A stretch of DNA of 36,745 nucleotides from Clostridiaceae bacterium. GTDB taxonomy: Bacteria; Bacillota; Clostridia; Acetivibrionales; Acetivibrionaceae. Every line of letters begins with the position of its first letter. Position 1 is the stretch's first letter. The stretch covers positions 1-36,745 of the forward strand of contig JAAYPF010000196.1 in NCBI GenBank assembly GCA_012519925.1, given 5' to 3'. Of this stretch, positions 25,764-33,497 are shown piece after piece. The notes beneath the pieces were generated by a model. It did not search any database, was not told the DNA's origin, and was given only the letters and a program-made list of their open reading frames with translations. Made by a program: the position numbers and the translations under genes.

Positions 25764-25781
25764 TTGTTGTTTTTTTAACAC
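25764..25781. promoter_or_regulatory. Weak second Rex-like site in the adhE leader
   Basis: TTGTTGTTTTTTTAACAC matches 11 of the 14 fixed bases of TTGTTAANNNNTTAACAA. It lies about 60 bases downstream of the predicted adhE start site, where a bound repressor could block elongation. AT-richness makes chance matches likely. Confidence 0.3.
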
Positions 25782-25833
25782 ACTTAGCTAAAAATAATAC
25801 CCTAATTAAGAGCATTTTATAGTTTTGATTTCA

Positions 25834-25851
25834 TCGTTAATTATTTAACAA
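25834..25851 (-). promoter_or_regulatory. Rex operator over the adhE transcription start
   Basis: The minus strand reads TTGTTAAATAATTAACGA, matching the Rex consensus TTGTTAANNNNTTAACAA at 13 of 14 fixed positions. It begins 4 bases after the -10 box, covering the start site. Rex is the NADH/NAD+ sensing repressor of fermentation genes in Gram-positive bacteria; high NADH would release it and switch adhE on. Confidence 0.85.
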
Positions 25852-25855
25852 TTTC

Positions 25856-25884
25856 ATTATAAAACATTGTTATATTTTTGTCAA
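25856..25884 (-). promoter_or_regulatory. Consensus promoter of adhE
   Basis: On the minus strand a perfect TTGACA (25884-25879) and a perfect TATAAT (25861-25856) are separated by 17 bases. The transcript has a leader of about 140 bases before the adhE start codon. Confidence 0.88.
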
Positions 25885-25964
25885 TCTACTTTTTAAAATT
25901 TTTTCATATAAAATTGGAACTTTCTGCTTATTAATTAGTCTAATATATTTGGAGGTGTAAAGAT

Positions 25965-26300
25965 ATGAAAAAAAAGATGAAATTTACTTATACAATTATG
26001 ATATCCTTTATGCTGATGTTGCTAATTTGCCCTAATGAAATTCTTTCAAAATCAAGTGCAACAATAGAAGAAGGCACAAGTATTGAAAAAACTACTATTG
26101 TTTCTTGCCTTACAAAACAAGAATATTTGCAAAGTGAAGTCTCTATTTATCCAGAAATAATTATCTATGAGATTTATGACATTGATAAAGGTATGGTGTT
26201 TCAAGGGGATTCATCTATTGATCCGTATATATTAATTGCTCCCCCTAATAACAAGCATTTTGACTCTAAACATAGCAAACTTTTACCATCGGAGGAATAG
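25965..26300 (+). CDS. Small exported protein of unknown function
   Basis: The 111-residue product has a clear N-terminal export signal: a basic start (MKKKMKF), a hydrophobic core (about 8-23, TYTIMISFMLMLLICP) and a plausible cleavage region near ILSKSSA; a cysteine at residue 22 gives no good lipobox. The mature part is acidic and threonine/serine-rich, then contains SEVSIYPEIIIYEIYDIDKG and a histidine/lysine-rich tail. No family is recognised. The ribosome site GGAGGTG is 7 bases before ATG, so translation is well supported. It is divergent from adhE and followed at once by a hairpin. Confidence 0.75.
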   Translation: MKKKMKFTYTIMISFMLMLLICPNEILSKSSATIEEGTSIEKTTIVSCLTKQEYLQSEVSIYPEIIIYEIYDIDKGMVFQGDSSIDPYILIAPPNNKHFDSKHSKLLPSEE

Positions 26301-26331
26301 GATTATTGGATTAAGAAGACCTTATTCCTCT
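26292..26331 (+). terminator. Hairpin overlapping the stop codon of the small exported protein gene
   Basis: GAGGAATAGG (26292-26301) pairs with CCTTATTCCTC (26320-26330) with one bulge and is followed by TGTTT. The stem includes the stop codon. The T tract is short, so termination is only moderately likely. Confidence 0.5.
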
Positions 26332-26333
26332 GT

Positions 26334-26546
26334 TTACTGCAGCTGAATTTTCTACTTGATTACAGCCTTCGCCGCGGTATGTTATCTTGTTTTAGCTGCC
26401 TTGTCTTCACTTTCGGATATTGCCAATATTTCCTTGCTCAGTTACAATTATTTCAACACATTTTTAAGCATTTTTTTATGATTTGCCTCTCCAAAAGCTT
26501 TAATATATTCTATATTATATAATTGATTTTTGCTATGTAAAATCCA
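26334..26546 (-). pseudogene. Possible decayed reading frame, unknown family
   Basis: A single minus-strand frame reads HSKNQLYNIEYIKAFGEANH and KKMLKNVLK, then stops interleaved with LSKEILAISESEDKAAKTR and HTAAKAVIK. The frame does not shift across about 70 codons, but it holds five internal TAA/TAG codons. The residues look like a helical protein. No start or ribosome site is evident and I do not recognise the family. Confidence 0.3.
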
Positions 26547-26659
26547 TTAGCCCCCTCATCCTTAGTTTGTTTTTTTTTATCTAATGTCCTATACTAAAAA
26601 CAACTATTTATTTTCAAATGTTTTTTATAATATATGTTAACAAAGTATTTGACAAAAGC

Positions 26660-26688
26660 TTGATATTAATCCTTTGTAATGATAATAT
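26660..26688 (+). promoter_or_regulatory. Putative promoter of the V-type ATPase operon
   Basis: TTGATA (26660-26665) and TAATAT (26683-26688) are separated by 17 bases; a perfect TTGACA lies 10 bases further upstream (26650-26655) but has no -10 at a good distance. The leader to the first start codon would be about 180 bases. Confidence 0.5.
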
Positions 26689-26757
26689 ATTAGATAAATT
26701 ATCCATACGCATCATAAACATTACAGAACTATCTGAATGTTTTTATACACTATGTAG

Positions 26758-26790
26758 AATTATAAATAATATGTATAATTATTTTTTTTT
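26758..26790 (+). terminator. Weak terminator-like hairpin in the V-ATPase leader
   Basis: AATTATA (26758-26764) pairs with TATAATT (26774-26780), followed by A and nine T residues. A stem of A-T pairs only is unstable, but the T tract is strong. It could attenuate transcripts starting at 26695 or end upstream ones. Confidence 0.35.
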
Positions 26791-26872
26791 AATTACCGAT
26801 AATAAAATATAAACCTTAGTCAAATCTTAAATTAAAGCAATAATATAAATACATTTGCAAGGTGGTGATTAA

Positions 26873-27199
26873 GTGTCATTAGAAATACTGAAATCTATAA
26901 AGCAAACCGAAGATCAAGCTGAAGATATACAAAGACAGTCTTTAGATGATTCCCGCCAAATACTTTCTGAAGCTAACAATCAATCCTACAAACTTCAGGA
27001 ACAGGCAATAGAAGATGCCGAGAAAGATGCAAAAGATATCCTTATAAAGGCTGAAAAAGATGCGAACTCTGAAGTCGAAAAGTTACAAGCAAAAACAAAC
27101 AAAGAATGTGAAGAAATTAAAAACCATGCACGCAAAAAGCTTGACAATGCTGTAGAGATAATAACGAGAAGGGTTGTGAATATTTATGGCAATAGTTAA
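26873..27199 (+). CDS. V-type ATPase subunit G/H (peripheral stalk)
   Basis: The 108-residue protein is almost entirely coiled coil rich in A, E, K, D and Q (EDAEKDAKDILIKAEKDANSE, split: EDAEKDAKDI, LIKAEKDANS), the pattern of the AhaH/NtpF peripheral stalk subunit that pairs with subunit E and holds the stator against rotation. The start is GTG with GGTGGTGA 5 bases upstream. It is the first gene of the operon and overlaps the subunit I gene by 14 bases. The sequence is low in specific motifs, so the assignment depends partly on position. Confidence 0.85.
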   Translation: MSLEILKSIKQTEDQAEDIQRQSLDDSRQILSEANNQSYKLQEQAIEDAEKDAKDILIKAEKDANSEVEKLQAKTNKECEEIKNHARKKLDNAVEIITRRVVNIYGNS

Positions 27200-29150
27200 A
27201 ATGAGCAAACTTTCTCTTATAGGCCTTGAAACAGATAAGGAAAAACTGCTTGATACCCTTATGGACATCGGGGTTGTGGAAATAACCGAAAGCTCGGAAA
27301 GACTTTCTTCTGATGAATGGAAGGATTTAGTTGTACAGGATGGAAATAGCGAAGAAGTTGCTCTACTTGATGACAAAATAAATAATATAGAATGGGCTAT
27401 TGACTATCTTTCTAAATTTTTCTCTAAAAAGAAAGGTCTCTTTTCGTCGAAAAGATCTGTAAGCACAAATGAATATAACATAATGCTACAAAACACAGAT
27501 AAGCTTTCGACTGTCGTTGAAGATATTCTCAAGTATAATGACCAGCTTTCATACTTAAAATCAGAAAGAAATAAAAACAACAATCTAATTTTGAGCCTTA
27601 AGCCATGGAAGCAGTTGACTATTCCCCTTGATGTGACTTCAACTACAACTACTACAATAATGACAGGCATTATACCCCATACTTCAAGCTCAGGTACGTT
27701 AAAAGAAGATCTCTTAAATGAAGCTCCTGAAAGTTATCTTCAGACATTAAGCAATGACGAGCAGCAGGATTATATTCTTGTGATTTATCATAATTCTTGT
27801 GAGGAAAATGTTTTTAAAGTACTTAAGCAATATGCCTTCTCAAAAGTTTCTTTAAATGAACTAAGAGACACTGTTAATAGCAACATAGACAGTGCACAAA
27901 AGAATATTATCCGTATTGACAAGGAATATGAAGAGATAGAAAACAAAATTTCAGAATATGCAAAATATAAGGATGATCTTGAAATACTTCATGACCATAT
28001 GTTGGTCAAAAGAGACAGAATAAAGGTATTGGATAATTTAGTTAAAACTAACAGCGTGTTTCATCTTGAAGGGTGGTTTCCCTCTGAACTTAGTGATAAA
28101 CTTAAAACCATAATTAACAGCCAAGTAGAATGTCTCTTAGATATAACAGAACCTAATAAAGATGAAGAATTTCCCATTCTTTTTAGGAATGCTAAATTAA
28201 TTCAGCCTTTTGAAGCAATTACTGAAATGTACAGTTTACCTAGTTCTAGTGATGTAGATCCGAACTTTCTTATGGGTCCTTTTTACTGCTTTTTCTTTGG
28301 AATGATGGTTAGTGATGCTGCTTATGGTCTAGTAATAGCATTGATTACTGGAATAATTCTCAAGAAATATAAGCTTGAAGGAACTCTAGCAAAGATGATA
28401 AAACTCTTTTTCTTCTGCGGACTATCAACCCTCCTATGGGGTTCCATGTTCGGCGGATGGTTTGGAGATATACTTCCAGTTGTAACCGGCGGAAGAATAA
28501 ATATACCTCCTATATGGTTCAATCCATTAGATGACCCAATGAAACTTCTTATATGGTCCATGATATTTGGAGGTATCCATCTATTTACCGCTATGGGCAT
28601 TAAGGCCTATATGCTTATAAGAGATGGAAAACCTTTTGACGCAATCTTTGATGTAGGCTCATGGTACATCTTGTTAATAGGTTTACCATTACTTTTACTT
28701 GGAGGTACCCTTGCTCAAGTTGGTAAATACATGGCAATAATAGGTGCAGCAATGCTTATCCTAACACAAGGCAGAAATGATAAGAATATTATAAAGAGGT
28801 TATTGTCTGGTGTACTTAGCCTATACGATGTAACCGGTTATTTAAGTGATGTTCTGTCATATTCAAGGCTCTTAGCTTTGGGTCTTGGTACTGGAGTTAT
28901 TGCATCGGTTATAAATACTTTAGGAACATTGTTTGGATTTAATGTTTTAGGAATAATAGTTTTAGTTATAGTCTTTATCGGAGGGCACACCTTTAATATA
29001 GCTATCAATGCACTTGGAGCTTATGTGCACTCAAGTCGTCTTCAGTATGTTGAGTTTTTCGGTAAGTTTTACGAGGGTGGAGGCAAACGCTTTGAACCCT
29101 TTAAAAGGAATTCAAAATATATTACTTTAAATGACAAGGAGGCAATTTAA
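27186..29150 (+). CDS. ntpI: V-type ATPase subunit I (a subunit, membrane stator)
   Basis: This 654-residue protein forms the half-channels for ion entry and exit and anchors the peripheral stalks. The N-terminal half is soluble with long coiled coils (about 45-130 and 230-290); the C-terminal half (about 350-640) has around seven or eight membrane segments with the conserved FFGMMVSDAAYG, the LLSYSRLLALGLGTGVIA segment with the essential arginine, and HTFNIAINALGAYVHSSRLQ (split: HTFNIAINALG, AYVHSSRLQYVEFFGKF). It follows subunit G/H with a 14-base overlap and precedes subunit K by one base. Confidence 0.97.
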   Translation: MAIVKMSKLSLIGLETDKEKLLDTLMDIGVVEITESSERLSSDEWKDLVVQDGNSEEVALLDDKINNIEWAIDYLSKFFSKKKGLFSSKRSVSTNEYNIMLQNTDKLSTVVEDILKYNDQLSYLKSERNKNNNLILSLKPWKQLTIPLDVTSTTTTTIMTGIIPHTSSSGTLKEDLLNEAPESYLQTLSNDEQQDYILVIYHNSCEENVFKVLKQYAFSKVSLNELRDTVNSNIDSAQKNIIRIDKEYEEIENKISEYAKYKDDLEILHDHMLVKRDRIKVLDNLVKTNSVFHLEGWFPSELSDKLKTIINSQVECLLDITEPNKDEEFPILFRNAKLIQPFEAITEMYSLPSSSDVDPNFLMGPFYCFFFGMMVSDAAYGLVIALITGIILKKYKLEGTLAKMIKLFFFCGLSTLLWGSMFGGWFGDILPVVTGGRINIPPIWFNPLDDPMKLLIWSMIFGGIHLFTAMGIKAYMLIRDGKPFDAIFDVGSWYILLIGLPLLLLGGTLAQVGKYMAIIGAAMLILTQGRNDKNIIKRLLSGVLSLYDVTGYLSDVLSYSRLLALGLGTGVIASVINTLGTLFGFNVLGIIVLVIVFIGGHTFNIAINALGAYVHSSRLQYVEFFGKFYEGGGKRFEPFKRNSKYITLNDKEAI

Positions 29151-29151
29151 T

Positions 29152-29670
29152 ATGGTGATTACTAGTACAGCAAGTTCAGTAAATTGGGTAGAGTATTTTT
29201 TTAATGGGAATTTTCTTGCATTGTTAGGTGCGACGTTGGCTGTAGTTTTAGGCGGTATCGGCTCAGCAAAAGCTGTAGGATTAGTGGGTGAGGCAGCTGC
29301 GGGTCTTGTATCCGAAGAGCCTAAAAGATTCGGTCAAACGTTGCTTTTGCAGGCTCTTCCTGGAACACAAGGTATATATGGTTTGCTTACAGCCTTTGTT
29401 ATCCTAAACAAAATAGGTATCGTGGGCGGAACTTACGTAGAACTTACAACACAACAAGGTTTCTATTTCTTGGTAGCTTCACTTCCTATAGCTATTGTCG
29501 GTCTTATTTCAGCTATTAGCCAAGCTAAAGCAGCTACTGCTGGTATAGGTATTGTAGCTAAAAGACCAGAAGAACTAGCAAAAGCTATCATGTATGCAGC
29601 TATGGTTGAAACCTATGCGGTTTTGGCACTGCTTGCCTCAATTTTGATGGTAACGGGAATCAAATTATAA
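29152..29670 (+). CDS. ntpK: V-type ATPase subunit K (rotor ring), Na+-binding type
   Basis: The 172-residue proteolipid has four membrane helices, the fused double-hairpin form. It forms the rotor ring that carries ions. Residues equal to the five Na+ ligands of Enterococcus hirae NtpK are all present: L69, T72 and Q73 (LPGTQG), Q124 (ISQAKA) and E153 (MVETYAV), matching L61, T64, Q65, Q110 and E139 with constant offsets of 8 and then 14. I use the ATG at 29152, after AAGGAGG at 8 bases, rather than an ATG seven codons earlier. From established work on NtpK, this strongly suggests Na+ rather than H+ as the coupling ion. Confidence 0.97.
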   Translation: MVITSTASSVNWVEYFFNGNFLALLGATLAVVLGGIGSAKAVGLVGEAAAGLVSEEPKRFGQTLLLQALPGTQGIYGLLTAFVILNKIGIVGGTYVELTTQQGFYFLVASLPIAIVGLISAISQAKAATAGIGIVAKRPEELAKAIMYAAMVETYAVLALLASILMVTGIKL

Positions 29671-29688
29671 TAGAGGAGTGTCCCAAAA

Positions 29689-30285
29689 ATGTCAGGAGCA
29701 GAAAATATACAAGCCAAAATCCTTGAGGAAGCTCGTCTTCTTGCAGAAGCAAACATTAAACGGGCTGAAGAAGAAGCTGCAAGTATAATTAGAGCTGCAT
29801 CGAAGGAAGCTGAGGCTAAAAAAAAGCAAATAATTGAGAAAGCTGAGCTCGAAGCCGTAGAAATAAAGAAGAGAATTATTGCCGTTGCCGAACTTGAGGC
29901 AAGAAAGCAAAAACTTATGGCAAAACAGGAGGTCGTTGATGAAGCCTTTGAGTTGGCACTTAAAAAGCTAAACAACCTTCCTGACGTCGAGTATCAAAGC
30001 ATTCTTGTTGAAATGATCACAAACTCTATAGAAACTGGAAAGGAAGAAATATTATTATCCTTAAAGGATAAACAAAGGATATCCTCAGGTTTTATAGATG
30101 AATTGAATAAAAAACTTTTACAAAAGGGAATCTCAGCAAAAATGAAGATTTCCGAAGAAACACGAAATATTAGTGGAGGCTTTATATTAAAATCCGGTGA
30201 TATTGAGGTTAACAACTCCTTTGAATCAATAATAAGAATGTATCGTGACGATATAGAACCGGAAGTAATCAAATGTCTGTTTTAG
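29689..30285 (+). CDS. ntpE: V-type ATPase subunit E (peripheral stalk)
   Basis: The 198-residue protein has an N-terminal alanine/glutamate-rich coiled coil (about 5-80) and a C-terminal globular domain (about 95-198) with the SGGFILKSGDIEVNNSFESII strand-helix pattern (split: GGFILKSGDIEVNNSF) that binds the top of the A/B headpiece. It pairs with the G/H subunit as the peripheral stalk. GAGGAG lies about 10 bases before ATG. It is 18 bases after subunit K. Confidence 0.95.
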   Translation: MSGAENIQAKILEEARLLAEANIKRAEEEAASIIRAASKEAEAKKKQIIEKAELEAVEIKKRIIAVAELEARKQKLMAKQEVVDEAFELALKKLNNLPDVEYQSILVEMITNSIETGKEEILLSLKDKQRISSGFIDELNKKLLQKGISAKMKISEETRNISGGFILKSGDIEVNNSFESIIRMYRDDIEPEVIKCLF

Positions 30286-30333
30286 TTATCTTAAAACTGT
30301 TTACTTATTTCTTAAAGAAAGGAGGGAATTTGA

Positions 30334-31353
30334 TTGCCAAAGGATACTAGAAATAACGACACCCAATACGCATATTCGGTCGGAAAAATACGTGCTATCG
30401 AACGTAAGCTCCTAGATAAGGGGAAACTCGACAGAATGGTTGAGGCTAAGACCCCTGAAGAAGCATTAAAAGTGCTTCAAGAAGCCGATTATGGTAAAGG
30501 GGGTTCAGATTCGGTAAATATTTACGAATATGAAAATTTGCTTAGAGATGAAAACAAAAAAGTATACAATCTTATGAAAGAAATTGCCCCAGAACCAGAC
30601 GTATTTGACTTATTCCTGATATCTAACGACTATCATAACATTAAGGTTCTTCTCAAGTCAGAGTTTTCTGGACAGGATTATGCCAGTCTCCTTGTAGAAT
30701 CAGGTTCCATCCCGTCAGATAAATTGAAGGCAATGATCAGGGATAGAAATATGGCTAATATGCCTGCTATCATGAAGAATGCAGTAGAAGAGTGTATTGA
30801 AGTATATAATAAAACATTAGATCCTCAGGTTATTGATATAATTCTCGATAAGGCTAGTTTTAAGCAAATGAAGGATACTTCTATAAAGTCCGGAAAAGGA
30901 TTTATCAAGGATCTTGTAATGCTATTCATTGACCTTGCCAATATAAAAGTCTTTTTAAGAGTAAAAGCTCTAAGTAAGACTTGGGATTTCCTCCAGAAGG
31001 TTCTCATCCCGGAAGGTAGTATAGACAGCAAGGTCTTTATTCAAAACTTGGATAATCCTTTAGATAGCTTTATAGATGCCTTGAAATTTACTTCATTGGG
31101 TGCTTTTTTGCAAGAAGGTATTGAAAGCTTCAAAAGCACTGGAACATTGACAAAATTTGAAAAACTATCGGACAATCTTATTTTGAATTATGTAAAAAAA
31201 TCAAAATATATATCCTTAGGTATCGAACCTCTTGTAGGCTACTTGATGGCAAAGGAAATGGAAATTAAAAATGCTCGGATTGTGATGGTGGGCAAAATTA
31301 ACAATATTTCTAATGAAGTTATTAGGGAAAGGCTGAGAGAAGCTTATGTTTAA
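30334..31353 (+). CDS. ntpC: V-type ATPase subunit C (d-type, central stalk-rotor link)
   Basis: This 339-residue, mostly helical protein is the socket that couples the central stalk (D/F) to the K ring. Features typical of the V/A ATPase C (AC39-like) family include YAYSVGKIRAIERKLLDKGK near the N-terminus, NDYHNIKVLLKSEF near 108-121, DLANIKVFLRVKAL, and the final EPLVGYLMAKEMEIKNARIVM block. The start is TTG, 6 bases after GGAGGG. It overlaps the subunit F gene by 8 bases. Confidence 0.96.
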   Translation: MPKDTRNNDTQYAYSVGKIRAIERKLLDKGKLDRMVEAKTPEEALKVLQEADYGKGGSDSVNIYEYENLLRDENKKVYNLMKEIAPEPDVFDLFLISNDYHNIKVLLKSEFSGQDYASLLVESGSIPSDKLKAMIRDRNMANMPAIMKNAVEECIEVYNKTLDPQVIDIILDKASFKQMKDTSIKSGKGFIKDLVMLFIDLANIKVFLRVKALSKTWDFLQKVLIPEGSIDSKVFIQNLDNPLDSFIDALKFTSLGAFLQEGIESFKSTGTLTKFEKLSDNLILNYVKKSKYISLGIEPLVGYLMAKEMEIKNARIVMVGKINNISNEVIRERLREAYV

Positions 31354-31666
31354 GATAGGAGTTATCGGTGACAAAGATAGTATTTTGGGTTTTAAAGCTG
31401 TTGGTATGTCTGTATTTCCTGTAACTACACCTTTCGAGGGACAGGAAATATTGGAGAAGATAGCCGAAGAAAACTATGCTGTCATATATATAACAGAGCA
31501 CGTCGCTAAGGACATTGTACAAACCATTGATAAATACAGTGATCGAAGATTTCCTGCTATAATACCAATCCCCAGTAATCAAGGATCTTTAGGAATTGGT
31601 ATGAGTGGAGTTAAAAAAAGCGTTGAACGTGCTGTTGGTGCGGATATTTTATTTAGAGATGAGTAA
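31346..31666 (+). CDS. ntpG: V-type ATPase subunit F (central stalk)
   Basis: The 106-residue protein has the Rossmann-like fold of subunit F (NtpG in E. hirae): the start FKIGVIGDKDSILGFKAVGM, the central AVIYITEHVAKDI and the end PIPSNQGSLGIGMSGVKKSVERAVG (split: PIPSNQGSLGIGM). With subunit D it forms the rotating central shaft. Its ATG lies inside the end of the subunit C gene (8-base overlap), indicating translational coupling. Confidence 0.96.
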   Translation: MFKIGVIGDKDSILGFKAVGMSVFPVTTPFEGQEILEKIAEENYAVIYITEHVAKDIVQTIDKYSDRRFPAIIPIPSNQGSLGIGMSGVKKSVERAVGADILFRDE

Positions 31667-31718
31667 GGCTATTTGGCTTAATTGGCATTTAAATTTTTAT
31701 TGAAAGAAGGGATAAAGT

Positions 31719-33497
31719 TTGAGCCAGGGAACAATCGTAAAAGTCTCAGGGCCATTGGTAATAGCTGAAGGCATGAGAGAATGCAATATGTTTGATGTTG
31801 TCCGAGTAAGTGATCAACACTTAATCGGCGAAATAATCGAAATGCACGGTGATAAAGCATCAATACAGGTTTATGAAGAGACTGCAGGTCTAGGTCCCGG
31901 CGAGCCGGTAGTATCAACCGGGGCTCCACTAAGCGTTGAACTTGGTCCGGGTCTTATAGAAACAATATTTGACGGAATACAAAGACCTCTTGTTACAATA
32001 CGTGAAATGGTAGGAAGCAACATAACAAGAGGAATTGACGTAACTTCGCTGGACAGAAAGAAAAAATGGAAGTTTGAACCGACGGTTGAAAAGGGTATAA
32101 AAGTTACTGCCGGTGATATTATCGGTAAGGTTCAGGAAACAGCCGTTGTAGAACATAGAATAATGATTCCTTTTGGTGTAAGCGGTGTTATCATCGAGAT
32201 AAATGCAGGAAATTTCACAGTGGAAGATACAGTAGCAAAAGTAAAAAAAGACGATGGTGAAATAGTAAATATCCAGATGATGCAAAAATGGTCGGTACGT
32301 AAAGGCAGACCCTATAAGGAAAAACTAGCCCCAGAGGAGCCTCTTGTCACCGGGCAAAGAGTTATAGATACTCTCTTCCCTTTAGCTAAAGGTGGAGTTG
32401 CCGCTGTACCGGGACCTTTCGGAAGTGGAAAAACCGTTGTACAGCATCAGCTTGCAAAGTGGGCAGATGCTGAAATAGTGGTATATATAGGCTGCGGTGA
32501 ACGTGGTAATGAAATGACGGATGTTCTAATGGAATTCCCTGAGCTAAAGGACCCAAGAACAGGTGAATCTCTTATGAAGAGAACTGTACTTATAGCTAAT
32601 ACTTCCGATATGCCAGTTGCCGCTAGAGAAGCCTCTATTTATACGGGAATTACCATTGCAGAATACTTTAGAGATATGGGGTACAGTGTTGCCCTCATGG
32701 CAGACTCAACATCAAGATGGGCAGAGGCTTTAAGGGAGATGTCCGGACGTCTTGAAGAAATGCCTGGGGAAGAGGGGTATCCTGCTTATCTTGGCTCAAG
32801 GCTCGCACAGTTCTATGAAAGAGCAGGTAGAGTTATTAGTCTTGGAACAAACGGAAGAGAAGGAGCCCTTACTGCAATTGGGGCGGTTTCACCTCCTGGA
32901 GGGGATATTTCCGAACCAGTTACTCAAGCTACCCTTAGAATAGTAAAAGTTTTCTGGGGATTGGATGCAAGCCTCGCATACAGGCGTCACTTCCCTGCAA
33001 TAAACTGGCTGCTTAGCTATTCATTATACTTAGACAGACTTGATAAATGGATAAACGAAAAAGTAGCTCGGGATTGGAACAGCCTAAGATCTGATACCAT
33101 GAGACTTTTACAGGAAGAATCAGAACTAGAGGAAATTGTAAGACTCGTTGGTGTCGATGCTCTCTCCCCTAGTGATAGGCTTACCCTTGAAGCCGCAAAA
33201 TCAATACGTGAGGACTATCTTCACCAAAACGCATTCCATGATGTGGACACATATACCTCCCTTAATAAGCAGTATAGAATGCTAAAACTTATAATGGGCT
33301 TCTATTATAAAGGACAAAAAGTCCTTGAGGCTGGTGCCTCCATAAAAGAGCTTTTTGAATTACCGGTTAGGGAGCGTATAGGAAGAGCGAAATATACGCC
33401 TGAAGATCAGGTTGATAAAGTGTTCCATGAAATTGAGACACAGCTCAATGAGCAGATAGATTCACTAACATCAAAGGAGGTGGCAAATAATGCTTAA
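31719..33497 (+). CDS. ntpA: V-type ATPase catalytic subunit A
   Basis: The 592-residue catalytic subunit binds and hydrolyses ATP. It shows the N-terminal beta barrel ([16 protein letters not shown]), the A-type non-homologous insert (about 110-200, EFEP-like [13 protein letters not shown] and GVSGVI), Walker [13 protein letters not shown] near 230-240, the [13 protein letters not shown] motif with the catalytic glutamate, [22 protein letters not shown] (split: [16 protein letters not shown]) and the helical C-terminal domain. The start is TTG with AGAAGGG upstream. It overlaps the subunit B gene by 8 bases. Confidence 0.98.
   Translation: MSQGTIVKVSGPLVIAEGMRECNMFDVVRVSDQHLIGEIIEMHGDKASIQVYEETAGLGPGEPVVSTGAPLSVELGPGLIETIFDGIQRPLVTIREMVGSNITRGIDVTSLDRKKKWKFEPTVEKGIKVTAGDIIGKVQETAVVEHRIMIPFGVSGVIIEINAGNFTVEDTVAKVKKDDGEIVNIQMMQKWSVRKGRPYKEKLAPEEPLVTGQRVIDTLFPLAKGGVAAVPGPFGSGKTVVQHQLAKWADAEIVVYIGCGERGNEMTDVLMEFPELKDPRTGESLMKRTVLIANTSDMPVAAREASIYTGITIAEYFRDMGYSVALMADSTSRWAEALREMSGRLEEMPGEEGYPAYLGSRLAQFYERAGRVISLGTNGREGALTAIGAVSPPGGDISEPVTQATLRIVKVFWGLDASLAYRRHFPAINWLLSYSLYLDRLDKWINEKVARDWNSLRSDTMRLLQEESELEEIVRLVGVDALSPSDRLTLEAAKSIREDYLHQNAFHDVDTYTSLNKQYRMLKLIMGFYYKGQKVLEAGASIKELFELPVRERIGRAKYTPEDQVDKVFHEIETQLNEQIDSLTSKEVANNA

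Larger units (their letters stand above)
26547..26872. other. Leader region of the V-type ATPase operon
   Basis: No gene is supported here; a 64-codon frame at 26618-26812 (+) is AT-driven and lacks a ribosome site. The region contains the operon's likely promoter (26660-26688) and an AT-only hairpin with nine T residues (26758-26790), both listed separately. Confidence 0.6.

Noticed and set aside
26618-26812. 64-codon + strand frame in the V-ATPase leader
   Set aside because: No ribosome site and low-complexity I/N/Y composition; it overlaps the predicted promoter and hairpin.
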